A DNA stretch of 64,000 nt from Micromonospora sp. WMMD812 (GTDB lineage: Bacteria; Actinomycetota; Actinomycetes; Mycobacteriales; Micromonosporaceae). Shown one piece after another: positions 12,386-20,460 of this stretch. Under the pieces are notes generated by a model, which did no database searches, was not told the origin of the DNA, and saw only the letters and a list, made by a program, of their open reading frames with translations. The position numbers were made by a program, and so were the translations under genes. Each line of letters opens with the position of its first letter. Position 1 is the stretch's first letter. Location of the stretch: assembly GCF_027497215.1 (NCBI RefSeq), contig NZ_CP114904.1:5785001-5849000 (forward strand), written 5' to 3'.

Positions 12386-12841
12386 ATGGAGATCGTCGAA
12401 GGGATCGGAATCGGCATCGCCGTTGTTCTCGGCGCGCTCCTGATCCTCTTCGTCCGTCGGGCCTTCGTCACCCGCAGCGGTGGCATCATCCGGCTCAGCG
12501 TACGGGTCTCCACCCTGCTTGACGGGCGGGGCTGGTCGCCCGGTTTCGGGCGGTTCGTCGGCGACGAGCTCCGCTGGTACCGGATGTTCAGCTTCGCCGT
12601 CCGACCCAAGCGGGTGCTGTCCCGCAAGGGGCTGGCGGTCGAACGACGGCGGCTGCCCGAGGGGCAGGAGCGGCTCTCCATGCCCGCCGACTGGATCATC
12701 CTCCGCTGTACCAGTCACCACGCTCCGGTGGAGATCGCCATGGCGCGGTCCACGGTCACCGGCTTCCTCTCCTGGCTCGAGGCCGCCCCACCCGGGGCGG
12801 TCTCGCCGCGTCTGGCCTCCCAGGACTGGCCGGCCGCCTAG
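12386..12841 (+). CDS. DUF2550 membrane protein
   Basis: A 151-residue protein with one N-terminal membrane helix (about residues 6-25) followed by a basic cytoplasmic domain. DUF2550 proteins sit directly after atpC in many actinobacteria and have no established function. The 12-bp spacing suggests co-transcription with atpC. A hairpin follows the stop. Confidence 0.88.
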   Translation: MEIVEGIGIGIAVVLGALLILFVRRAFVTRSGGIIRLSVRVSTLLDGRGWSPGFGRFVGDELRWYRMFSFAVRPKRVLSRKGLAVERRRLPEGQERLSMPADWIILRCTSHHAPVEIAMARSTVTGFLSWLEAAPPGAVSPRLASQDWPAA

Positions 12842-12850
12842 TCGCCTCCG

Positions 12851-12873
12851 GTTCCCCGCTCCGGGCGGGGAAC
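12851..12873. terminator. hairpin between DUF2550 gene and VOC pseudogene
   Basis: GTTCCCCGC and its exact complement form a 9-bp stem with a 5-nt loop. It lies between convergent genes and has no T-tract. Confidence 0.55.
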
Positions 12874-12877
12874 CAGC

Positions 12878-13166
12878 TCACTCCGTGGCGGCGACCAGTT
12901 CGACCTCGTACCCCTGCCCGTCGGGTGAGGTACCCGGCATGGGTCTGGGGGCCGCCGGCGTGCGGGTGCCAGTTCGGGAAGAGCAGCGTCCCGCCGTACG
13001 CCGGCGCCGCCGCGACCAGCCGGTCCACCGCGACCGGCGGGCCGGCGTGGAAGGCGAGGTGGTTGAGCCCCGCCCCGCAGCTACGTCTGGCGGCGGCCAG
13101 ATCGGGTACCCAGATCTCGACGTGGTGCAGCGCGCCGGTGGTCAGCGGTCCCCGCCCGGGACCCAT
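12878..13166 (-). pseudogene. VOC/glyoxalase-family pseudogene (internal deletion and frameshift)
   Basis: Reads as a vicinal oxygen chelate protein: [21 protein letters not shown], then GLNHLAFHAGPP, then HPHAGGPQ...GYLT, then DGQGYEVELVAATE and a stop. Intact relatives of this type are about 125-130 residues long. Here the middle is missing (RRS runs straight into CGAGLNHLAF, roughly 40 residues lost). After GYLT the reading frame shifts by one extra C, and the conserved end DGQGYEVELVA continues in the next frame. Its 5' end overlaps the end of the adenosyltransferase gene by 25 bp, so it was probably the second gene of that operon. Confidence 0.75.
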
Positions 13167-13714
13167 AGCACATCTCCGGCCGGATTGGCCGTTCTTGACA
13201 GGATGAACAACAGGTCAGAGAGCCGGTTGAGATACTTGGCCGGGAGAGTGCTGGTCCGCTCCGGGTCGTGGCTGACCAGCGCCCACGCCGCACGCTCGGC
13301 ACGCCGGGCGATGGTCCGCGCCACGTGCAGCAGGGCCGCGCCCGCGGTGCCGCCGGGGAGGATGAAGGAGTCGAGCTTGCTCAGGCGCGCGTTGAACTCG
13401 TCGCACCAGCCTTCGAGGCGCTCGACGTACTCCTCGGTGACGCGCAGTGGCGGATACTTCGGCTCCGGCTCGATCGGGGTCGCCAGGTCGGCGCCCACGT
13501 CGAACAGGTCGTTCTGGATGGACCCAAGCACCGTCCGCAGCTCGTCGTCGAGTTGCCCGAGGGCGAGCGCGACGCCGATCGCCGCGTTGCACTCGTCCAC
13601 GTCGGCGTACGCGGCGATCCGCGGATCGGTCTTCGGCACCTGCTCGTTGTTGTTCAGCCTGGTCATGCCGGCGTCGCCGGCCTTGGTGTAGATGCGCGTG
13701 AGGTGGACGGCCAT
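13142..13714 (-). CDS. cob(I)alamin adenosyltransferase, PduO type
   Basis: A 190-residue enzyme that makes adenosylcobalamin from cob(I)alamin and ATP. The family signature is clear: [13 protein letters not shown] at residues 6-18, and the [12 protein letters not shown] helix, FILPGG and the [11 protein letters not shown] region that bind ATP and corrin. This cofactor is needed by the two acyl-CoA mutases in the window (Ecm at 17980, IcmA at 41311). Its ATG overlaps the divergent murA ATG by 2 bp, so each promoter would have to lie inside the other gene. Confidence 0.93.
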   Translation of the reverse strand: MAVHLTRIYTKAGDAGMTRLNNNEQVPKTDPRIAAYADVDECNAAIGVALALGQLDDELRTVLGSIQNDLFDVGADLATPIEPEPKYPPLRVTEEYVERLEGWCDEFNARLSKLDSFILPGGTAGAALLHVARTIARRAERAAWALVSHDPERTSTLPAKYLNRLSDLLFILSRTANPAGDVLWVPGGDR

Positions 13715-15152
13715 GACGCACAGCCTACGGATACCGGACCTGACGATCCCGGCGCGGCCGGACGCCGCCGGCCGGCCGGCCACGGTCGGCCCGGGCGACG
13801 CGGGCGATCCGGCGGTCAGCGACGTCGACGTCATCCGGGTGTCCGGCGGCGCGCGGCTGGCCGGCACGGTGCATGTGGTCGGCGCGAAGAACTCCGCCCT
13901 GAAGCTGATGGCCGCCGCGCTGCTCGCCCCGGGGCGCACCGTCATCACGAACGTCCCCCGGATCACCGACATCGCCATCATGGGCGAGGTGCTGCGCCGG
14001 CTGGGCTGTGACGTGCGGTTCGGCCCGGACGACCCGGTGGACCCGATGGTGGCCCGCGGCGGGGTGGCGCGGTCCCGGTCGGTGGCGATCGACGTGCCCG
14101 CCCAGCCGGGCGCCGAGGCCGACTACGACCTGGTCCGCCGGCTGCGCGCGTCGATCTGCGTCCTCGGGCCGTTGCTGGCCCGCCGCGGCTACGTGCGGGT
14201 GGCCCATCCGGGCGGCGACGCCATCGGGTCGCGGGGGCTGGACATGCACATCTCCGGCCTCACCCGGATGGGTGCGGAGATCTCCGGCGAGCACGGGTTC
14301 GTCATCGCGTCCGCGCCGCGGGGCCTGCACGGCGCGGAGATCATGCTGGACTTCCCGAGTGTGGGTGCGACCGAGAACCTGGTGATGGCGGCGGTGCTGG
14401 CCCGCGGCGCCACGGTGATCGACAACGCGGCCCGGGAACCGGAGATCGTCGACATCTGCACGATGCTCCAGCAGATGGGCGCACAGATCTCCGGCGCCGG
14501 CACCTCCACCCTGCACATCGAGGGGGTGCCCGAGCTGCGGCCCGTTCGGCACGCCACGGTGGGGGACCGGATCGTCGCCGGCACCTGGGCCTTCGGCGCC
14601 GCGATGACCCGGGGCGACGTGACGGTCACCGGGGCGGATCCGGCCTTCCTGGAGGTGGCGCTGGACAAGCTGGTCGCGGCCGGCGGGCTGGTGGAGACCC
14701 GGGCGGACGCCTTTCGGATCCGGATGGACGAGCGGCCCGTCGCGGTGGACGTGGTGACCCTGCCCTTTCCCGGCTTCGCCACGGACCTGCTGCCGATGGC
14801 GATCGGGCTGGCCGCGGTCAGCGACGGCGCCTCCCTGATCACCGAGAACATCTTCGACGGCCGGTTCATGTTCGCCAACGAGATGATGCGGCTCGGCGCG
14901 GACATCAAGACCGACGGGCACCACGCGGTGGTACGCGGCCATGACCGGCTGTCGGGCGCGCCGGTGCGCGCCACCGACATCCGGGCGGGGGCCGGCCTGA
15001 TCATCGCGGGGCTCTGCGCGGACGGCGTCACCGAGGTCTCCCACGTGCACCACGTGGACCGCGGCTACCCGGACTTCGTGGCCGACCTGCGGGCGCTGGG
15101 GGTGGCGGTCGAGCGCGGCACCGCTCCCGAGGAGCCGGACCTCACCATCTGA
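13713..15152 (+). CDS. murA: UDP-N-acetylglucosamine 1-carboxyvinyltransferase (MurA-like)
   Basis: A 479-residue enolpyruvyl transferase of the first committed step of peptidoglycan synthesis. GAKNSALK carries the catalytic lysine K59. The flexible loop reads HPGGDAIG with Asp169 where Escherichia coli MurA has the fosfomycin-alkylated Cys115; Asp at this site is known to confer fosfomycin insensitivity. A 35-residue Pro/Ala-rich N-terminus precedes the domain. No better start codon lies close to the domain, so the ATG at 13713 is used although it overlaps the divergent gene's start by 2 bp. Some actinobacteria carry MurA paralogues, so housekeeping status is likely but not certain. Confidence 0.9.
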   Translation: MTHSLRIPDLTIPARPDAAGRPATVGPGDAGDPAVSDVDVIRVSGGARLAGTVHVVGAKNSALKLMAAALLAPGRTVITNVPRITDIAIMGEVLRRLGCDVRFGPDDPVDPMVARGGVARSRSVAIDVPAQPGAEADYDLVRRLRASICVLGPLLARRGYVRVAHPGGDAIGSRGLDMHISGLTRMGAEISGEHGFVIASAPRGLHGAEIMLDFPSVGATENLVMAAVLARGATVIDNAAREPEIVDICTMLQQMGAQISGAGTSTLHIEGVPELRPVRHATVGDRIVAGTWAFGAAMTRGDVTVTGADPAFLEVALDKLVAAGGLVETRADAFRIRMDERPVAVDVVTLPFPGFATDLLPMAIGLAAVSDGASLITENIFDGRFMFANEMMRLGADIKTDGHHAVVRGHDRLSGAPVRATDIRAGAGLIIAGLCADGVTEVSHVHHVDRGYPDFVADLRALGVAVERGTAPEEPDLTI

Positions 15153-15164
15153 CCGCCGAGACGG

Positions 15165-15180
15165 CTTAGCATTCGTTCAG
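15165..15180 (+). promoter_or_regulatory. shared acyl-CoA-regulon element upstream of hydroxybutyryl-CoA dehydrogenase
   Basis: CTTAGCATTCGTTCAG, one of six related 16-bp sites in the window. It ends 51 bp before the start codon, the same distance as the icmA site. It overlaps the probable promoter region and lies 12 bp after the murA stop. Confidence 0.65.
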
Positions 15181-15231
15181 GCTCGCCGACTAGGGTGCTG
15201 GCAGACACTCAAACAGGCGAGGGAGAAGCAG

Positions 15232-16080
15232 ATGGCGGGTCGACTCGCGGTCGTCGGGGCGGGGCTGATGGGCTCCGGGATCGCCCAGGTGGCGGCGCAG
15301 GCGGGCTGGCACGTGACGCTGCGGGACCTGGACGACGCGGCCACCACCCGGGGCGTCGACGGCATCCGGAGGTCGCTGGAGAAGTTCGCCGAGAAGGGGA
15401 AGATCGCGGCGGCCGACGTCGAGGCGACGCTGGGTCGCATCACCCCGACCACCGACCTGGAGGCCGCCGCCGACGCGGACATCGTGGTCGAGGCGGTCTT
15501 CGAGCGGCTGGAGATCAAGCACGAGGTGTTCCGCGCGCTGGACAAGATCTGCAAGTCGGACGCGATCCTCGCCACCAACACCTCCGCCATCCCGGTGACC
15601 CAGATCGCCGCGGTCACCGAGCGCCCCGAGTCGGTGGTCGGCACGCACTTCTTCTCGCCGGTGCCGATGATGAAGCTCTGCGAGCTGGTGCGGGGCTACA
15701 AGACCAGCGACGCCACGCTGGCCACCGTCCGGGCGTTCGCCGAGGAGATCGGCAAGACGGTGGTCGTGGTCAACCGGGACATCGCCGGTTTCGTCACCAC
15801 CCGGCTCATCGCCGCCCTCGTGGTCGAGGCGGTCAAGCTGGTCGAGTCCGGCGTGGTCTCGGCCGAGGACCTGGACACCGCGTGCCGGCTTGGCTTCGGC
15901 CACGCCATGGGCCCGCTGGCCACCACCGACCTGACCGGGGTCGACGTGCTGCTGCACGCCGCGAAGAACATCTACACCGACACGGCGGACGAGAAGTTCT
16001 TCCCGCCGGAGCTGCTCCAGCGCATGGTCACCGCCGGTGACCTGGGCCGCAAGAGCGGCAAGGGCTTCTACACGTACTGA
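15232..16080 (+). CDS. 3-hydroxybutyryl-CoA dehydrogenase
   Basis: A 282-residue NAD(P)-dependent dehydrogenase that interconverts acetoacetyl-CoA and 3-hydroxybutyryl-CoA. The N-terminal nucleotide site is GAGLMGSG (residues 9-16). The catalytic His-Glu pair lies in THFFSPVPMMKLCELV, and the C-terminal domain ends with GRKSGKGFYTY. The length matches the single-domain FadB2/Hbd family. AGGCGAGGGAGA lies upstream of the ATG. In the ethylmalonyl-CoA route it acts between thiolase and Ccr, both encoded further along, and it shares their promoter element. Confidence 0.92.
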   Translation: MAGRLAVVGAGLMGSGIAQVAAQAGWHVTLRDLDDAATTRGVDGIRRSLEKFAEKGKIAAADVEATLGRITPTTDLEAAADADIVVEAVFERLEIKHEVFRALDKICKSDAILATNTSAIPVTQIAAVTERPESVVGTHFFSPVPMMKLCELVRGYKTSDATLATVRAFAEEIGKTVVVVNRDIAGFVTTRLIAALVVEAVKLVESGVVSAEDLDTACRLGFGHAMGPLATTDLTGVDVLLHAAKNIYTDTADEKFFPPELLQRMVTAGDLGRKSGKGFYTY

Positions 16081-16087
16081 GTCGCGT

Positions 16088-16131
16088 CGGGCGGGCGCTC
16101 CGGCGCCCGCCCGTCCGCGTCGTGCGGACGG
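16088..16131. terminator. double hairpin between convergent genes
   Basis: Two adjacent perfect hairpins: an 11-bp stem CGGGCGGGCGC with a 4-nt loop (16088-16113) and an 8-bp stem CCGTCCGC with a 5-nt loop (16111-16131). They share three bases, so they could be alternative folds. They lie between the convergent dehydrogenase and ABC permease genes. Confidence 0.75.
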
Positions 16132-16140
16132 GACGGCCGC

Positions 16141-16983
16141 TCAGCCGTCCCGGCGCGTCGTCCAGCGGAACGTGGTGAGGCAGAGGACCAGGCCGATCAC
16201 GCACCAGGCGCCGAGGACCAGGGCGACCCGGCCCAGCTCGAACGAACCGCCCGGCTCCTGGCCGCCGAAGCTCTCCGGCAGGAAGACCGAGCGCAGCCCC
16301 TGGCACATCCACTTGAGCGGGAAGAGCGCGGCCACCTGCTGCATCCAGCTCGGCAGCTCGGTGAAGACGAAGAACACGCCGGAGATGAACTGGAGCACGA
16401 GCGCCACCGGGGTGACCACCGCCGAGCCGCTGCGCGCGGTGCGGGCCAGCGACGAGATGGCGATGCCGCAGAGCGTGCAGGCGGTCACGCCGAGCGCGGC
16501 GACCCAGCCGAAGGTGAGCCATCCGACGAGGCCCGGCAGGTCGAGGTCGAAGAACGCGACCGAGACGGCGAGCAGCAGCGCGGTCTCCGCGATCCCGATC
16601 GCCACCACCATGAGCACCTTGCCCGCGAAGTACACCCACTTCGGCATCGGCGTGCCCCGGTAGCGCTTCAGCACCCCCCGGTCCCGCTCGATCGGGATCC
16701 AGATGCCGAGGTTCTGGAAGCTGACCGTCATCAGGCCGGTCGCGATCATCCCGGTGATGAAGTACTGCGTGTAGCTCACTCCGGGCGCGATCTCGTCGCG
16801 GAAGATCGCCGCGAAGATCAGGATCATGATGACCGGGAAGCCCATCGTGAAGACGACGGACTCCCGGCTGCGCAGGAACTGGGTGATCTCCAGCCGGCCC
16901 TGTCGCAGGCCGAGCGCGACCGGGCCCACCCGGCGGGCCGGGGCGGCGGCGACCGGGGCCGCCGGCTTCGTGGTGGTGGTCAT
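16141..16983 (-). CDS. ABC-2 type transporter permease
   Basis: A 280-residue membrane protein with six predicted helices and a short Ala/Pro-rich cytoplasmic N-terminus, as in DrrB-like drug or lipid exporters. The loop sequence with YRGTPMP near residue 110 is characteristic of this permease family. The start codon overlaps the stop codon of the upstream ATPase gene (ATGA type, 4 bp), so the two are translated as a pair. The substrate is unknown. Confidence 0.9.
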   Translation of the reverse strand: MTTTTKPAAPVAAAPARRVGPVALGLRQGRLEITQFLRSRESVVFTMGFPVIMILIFAAIFRDEIAPGVSYTQYFITGMIATGLMTVSFQNLGIWIPIERDRGVLKRYRGTPMPKWVYFAGKVLMVVAIGIAETALLLAVSVAFFDLDLPGLVGWLTFGWVAALGVTACTLCGIAISSLARTARSGSAVVTPVALVLQFISGVFFVFTELPSWMQQVAALFPLKWMCQGLRSVFLPESFGGQEPGGSFELGRVALVLGAWCVIGLVLCLTTFRWTTRRDG

Positions 16984-17828
16984 CGGTGTCCGATCATCGT
17001 GAGGTAGACGTCTTCCAGGGTCGGCCGGGTCACGGTCAGGCCGGGCACCTCGCCGCCGTGGCGCGCGGCCAGCTCCGCCACCAGCGCCGTCGGCGTCGCG
17101 CTCTGCGCGCTCTCCACCGCGCCCTCCGGCGTACGCCAGGAGACGGTGGCCAGCGCCTCCCGCCGGTTGCCGAGCTGGTCCGGCGCGGCCACCTCGACCA
17201 GCCGCCCGCCGGCGATGACGCCGACACGGTCGGCCAGCGCCTCGGCCTCGTCCAGGTAGTGGGTGGTGAGCACGATGGTGGTGCCGGCGGCGGCCAGGTC
17301 CCGGATCAGGTCCCAGAACTCCCGGCGCGCCTCCGGGTCGAAGCCGGTGGTCGGCTCGTCCAGGAAGAGCAGCTCGGGCCGGCCGATGATGCCCAGCGCG
17401 ACGTCGAGGCGGCGCTTCTGCCCGCCGGAGAGGGTGTGCGTCCGGGCCCGGGCCTTGCCGGACAGCCCGACCCGCTCGATTACCTTCTCCGGGTCGTCGG
17501 CGTCCGGGTAGAAGCCCGCGAAGTGCCGGACCACCTCGGCGACGGTCAGCTCGTCGAATTCGCCGGTGCCCTGGAGCACGATGCCCACCCGAGCCCGCCA
17601 GTCCGTGGCCGGGCTGGCCGGGTCGCTGCCGAGCACCGAGACCTCTCCGGCGTCGCGCCGCCGGTAGCCCTCCAGGATCTCCACGGTGGTGGTCTTGCCC
17701 GCCCCGTTCGGGCCGAGCAGAGCGAACACCTCGCCGCGCCGGACGTCGAGATCCAGGTCGGCCACCGCCACCGTCTCGCCGTACGCCTTGCGCATCCCCC
17801 GTACCGAGATCGCGAGCTCGTTCTCCAT
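16980..17828 (-). CDS. ABC transporter ATP-binding protein, DrrA type
   Basis: A 282-residue ATPase for the permease encoded just downstream. Walker A is GPNGAGKTTT (near residue 40), the signature is LSGGQKRRLD, Walker B is LLFLDEPTTGFDP, and the H-loop is in TTHYLDEAE. The extra 60-residue C-terminal domain is common in this exporter class. It diverges from the ethylmalonyl-CoA mutase gene; the 151-bp gap between them holds a regulon element close to the mutase start. Confidence 0.93.
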   Translation of the reverse strand: MENELAISVRGMRKAYGETVAVADLDLDVRRGEVFALLGPNGAGKTTTVEILEGYRRRDAGEVSVLGSDPASPATDWRARVGIVLQGTGEFDELTVAEVVRHFAGFYPDADDPEKVIERVGLSGKARARTHTLSGGQKRRLDVALGIIGRPELLFLDEPTTGFDPEARREFWDLIRDLAAAGTTIVLTTHYLDEAEALADRVGVIAGGRLVEVAAPDQLGNRREALATVSWRTPEGAVESAQSATPTALVAELAARHGGEVPGLTVTRPTLEDVYLTMIGHR

Positions 17829-17954
17829 GCCGTCAAGTGTGCGACCTGGCAGGGGACGCCGGTCCGGCGGGGTGTGGGGATCGCCGCCATGTCGTGCCGT
17901 CCGTACCCGGGCGTCCCCTCCATGGACGTGTGTGGTTTTCCACAGCCCGTTTTA

Positions 17955-17970
17955 CTGAACGGTAACTTAG
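17955..17970 (-). promoter_or_regulatory. shared acyl-CoA-regulon element at ecm promoter
   Basis: CTGAACGGTAACTTAG on the plus strand (reverse CTAAGTTACCGTTCAG). It ends only 9 bp before the ecm ATG, so a bound protein would block promoter or ribosome access, and the mRNA may have a very short leader. It also extends leftward into the perfect-ended palindrome TTACTGAACGGTAA (17952-17965), a form shared almost exactly with the ccr site. Confidence 0.65.
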
Positions 17971-17979
17971 ACTCCGGCC

Positions 17980-19986
17980 ATGGACGAGAAGGCCCTCCCG
18001 GGACGGCTGCCGGAGCGCGACCGCCCCTGGGTGATGCGCACCTACGCCGGGCACAGCTCGGCCGCCGCGACCAACGCCCTCTTCCGTCGCAACCTGGCGA
18101 AGGGGCAGACCGGCCTCTCGGTCGCCTTCGATCTGCCGACCCAGACCGGGTACGACCCGGACCACGAGCTGGCCGCCGGCGAGGTGGGCCGGGTCGGGGT
18201 GCCGGTCGCGCACCTCGGGGACATGCGGGCGCTCTTCGACGGCATCCCGCTCGCCGAGATGAACACGTCCATGACCATCAACGCCCCGGCGATGTGGCTG
18301 CTCGCCCTCTACGCCACCGTCGGCGCGGAGCAGGGCGCCGAGCCGGCCCGGTACGCCGGCACCACGCAGAACGACATCATCAAGGAGTACCTGTCCCGGG
18401 GGACGTACATCTTCCCGCCGGCGGCGTCGCTGCGGCTGACCGCCGACGTCATCGCGCACACGCTGACCGCGATGCCGAAGTGGAACCCGGTCAACATCTG
18501 CTCGTACCACCTCCAGGAGGCGGGCGCGACACCGGTGCAGGAGGTCGGCTTCGCGCTGGCCACCGCGGTCGCCGTGCTCGACGCCGTACGCGACTCCGGC
18601 CAGGTGCCGGCCGAGCGGATGGGCGACGTGGTGCAGCGGATCTCGTTCTTCGTCAACGCCGGGGTGCGCTTCGTCGAGGAGATCGCCAAGATGCGCGCCT
18701 TCGGGGCGCTCTGGGACGAGATCACCCGGGACCGGTACGGCGTGACCGACCCGAAGCAGCGCCGGTTCCGCTACGGCGTGCAGGTCAACTCGCTGGGCCT
18801 CACCGAGGCGCAGCCGGAGAACAACATCCAGCGCATCGTGCTGGAGATGCTGGGTGTGACCCTGTCCCGGGACGCCCGGGCCCGCGCGGTCCAGCTGCCC
18901 GCCTGGAACGAGGCGCTCGGCCTGCCCCGGCCCTGGGACCAGCAGTGGTCGTTGCGGATGCAGCAGGTGCTCGCGTACGAGTCGGACCTGCTGGAGTACC
19001 CCGACCTCTTCGCCGGCTCGCACGTGATGACCGCGCTGGTCGACGAGATCGTCGCGGGGGCCCGGGATGAGCTGGACACGGTGCTGGAGATGGGCGGCGT
19101 GGTCGGCGCCGTGGAGGCCGGCTACCTCAAGAGCGCACTGGTCGCCTCGCTCGCCGAGCGGCGCCGCCGGATGGAGGCCGGCGCCGACGTGGTGGTCGGC
19201 GTCAACCGGTTCACCGAGACCGAGCCCTCGCCGCTGACCGCGGCCGGCGCCGAGGCCGTCGAGCAGGTCGATCCCGCGGTGGAGGCGTCGGCCGTGGCGG
19301 CCGTACGCGAGTGGCGGGCCGGCCGGGACGGCCCGGCGGTCGACGCGGCGCTGACGCGGCTCCGGGCCGACGCGGCGACCACGGCGAACCTGATGCCGGC
19401 GACGCTGGAGTGCGTGCGGGCCGGGGTGACCACCGGCGAGTGGGCGGGCGCGCTGCGCCAGGTCTTCGGCGAGTACCGGGCGCCGACCGGGCTGTCCGGC
19501 GCCGCCGGCGCGGGCGGGGACGCCGGGCTGGCCGGCGTCCGGGACCGGGTCACCGCCACGGCCCGTGAGCTGGGCACCGGCCGGCTGCGGCTGCTGGTCG
19601 GCAAGCCGGGCCTGGACGGGCACACCAACGGCGCCGAGCAGATCGCGGTGCGCGCCCGGGACGCCGGCTTCGAGGTGGTCTACCAGGGCATCCGGCTGAC
19701 CGCCGGGCAGATCGTCGCGGCAGCGGTGGAGGAGGACGTCGACCTGGTCGGGCTCTCCGTGCTCTCCGGCTCGCACCTCGCGGCGGTGCCGGCGGTGCTC
19801 GACGGGCTGCGTGCCGCCGGCCGGGCCGACCTGCCGGTGGTGGTCGGCGGCATCATTCCGGCCGGCGACGCCGCGCAGCTCCGCGCCGCCGGTGTGGCCC
19901 GCGTCTTCACCCCGAAGGACTTCGCGCTCACCGGCATCGTCGACGAACTGGTCACGGTGATCCGGGAGGCCAACGACCTGGCGTGA
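17980..19986 (+). CDS. ecm: ethylmalonyl-CoA mutase
   Basis: A 668-residue single-chain coenzyme B12 mutase that rearranges ethylmalonyl-CoA to methylsuccinyl-CoA. The N-terminal barrel shows the Ecm/MeaA pattern MRTYAGHSSA, AKGQTGLSVAFDLPTQTGYD and LGDMRALFDGIPL, not the MCM pattern. The C-terminal cobalamin domain has DGHTNG, a DxHxxG motif with D546 and H548 (the lower axial ligand), plus GLSVLSGSH and VVVGGIIP. About 670 residues is the usual Ecm length. It works after Ccr (36319) and the epimerase (37993), and needs MeaB and adenosyltransferase, all encoded nearby. Methylmalonyl-CoA mutase is the main alternative but fits less well. Confidence 0.93.
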   Translation: MDEKALPGRLPERDRPWVMRTYAGHSSAAATNALFRRNLAKGQTGLSVAFDLPTQTGYDPDHELAAGEVGRVGVPVAHLGDMRALFDGIPLAEMNTSMTINAPAMWLLALYATVGAEQGAEPARYAGTTQNDIIKEYLSRGTYIFPPAASLRLTADVIAHTLTAMPKWNPVNICSYHLQEAGATPVQEVGFALATAVAVLDAVRDSGQVPAERMGDVVQRISFFVNAGVRFVEEIAKMRAFGALWDEITRDRYGVTDPKQRRFRYGVQVNSLGLTEAQPENNIQRIVLEMLGVTLSRDARARAVQLPAWNEALGLPRPWDQQWSLRMQQVLAYESDLLEYPDLFAGSHVMTALVDEIVAGARDELDTVLEMGGVVGAVEAGYLKSALVASLAERRRRMEAGADVVVGVNRFTETEPSPLTAAGAEAVEQVDPAVEASAVAAVREWRAGRDGPAVDAALTRLRADAATTANLMPATLECVRAGVTTGEWAGALRQVFGEYRAPTGLSGAAGAGGDAGLAGVRDRVTATARELGTGRLRLLVGKPGLDGHTNGAEQIAVRARDAGFEVVYQGIRLTAGQIVAAAVEEDVDLVGLSVLSGSHLAAVPAVLDGLRAAGRADLPVVVGGIIPAGDAAQLRAAGVARVFTPKDFALTGIVDELVTVIREANDLA

Positions 19987-20055
19987 CACGAGCGGCGGCT
20001 CTTCGTCGGGCGGCTGGCCACGCGCGGCCGCGGCTCGCCGGTGCGGTCCGGCGGC

Positions 20056-20352
20056 TCAGCGCTCGTCGTAGGTCATGCAGTCGGCCATGTCGTTGTCCGG
20101 GCCGACCCGGATCGCCGGGGCGTGGCACTCCAACTGCTCGTTGTGCCGGCAGTCGCCCCGTTGGCAGGCGCCGACCTGGGCGATCAGGTCGGCCACCCCA
20201 GCGCGGACCGGCAGCTCGACAAACGTGTGGCAGTGCGCGTGGTCCACGCTGCCGATGGTGATGGCGAACGCGTGGCAGTCGCCGGTGTGGTTGTACGCGC
20301 ACGCCGAGACGACGCACTCTTCGACGCGGGGCATCTGCATCGCAGCGGTCAT
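20056..20352 (-). CDS. DUF1540 cysteine-rich protein
   Basis: A 98-residue cytoplasmic protein with two Cys-rich DUF1540 modules: VEECVVSACAYNHTGDCHA... (residues 10-28) and C-N3-D-C...CHAPAIRVG in the second half. It has eight cysteines plus several histidines, suggesting metal binding; the function is not known. The start is taken as the first ATG; ATGs at codons 5 and 7 are also possible. It converges on ecm with a 69-bp gap. Confidence 0.85.
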   Translation of the reverse strand: MTAAMQMPRVEECVVSACAYNHTGDCHAFAITIGSVDHAHCHTFVELPVRAGVADLIAQVGACQRGDCRHNEQLECHAPAIRVGPDNDMADCMTYDER

Positions 20353-20460
20353 GCCGACCTCCAGAAAGGGCTTTTGCCCCGATTTTAGGCGTACGGTGGA
20401 GATCGGTGGTCCCGATCGGCCACCGCGTCAGCCCAGCGGGGCCGGGGCTTTGCCCCGCCG

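Noticed and set aside
13215..13721. Arg/Ala-rich minus-strand frame overlapping the adenosyltransferase
   Set aside because: It is an out-of-frame reading of the adenosyltransferase gene, which has complete family motifs.
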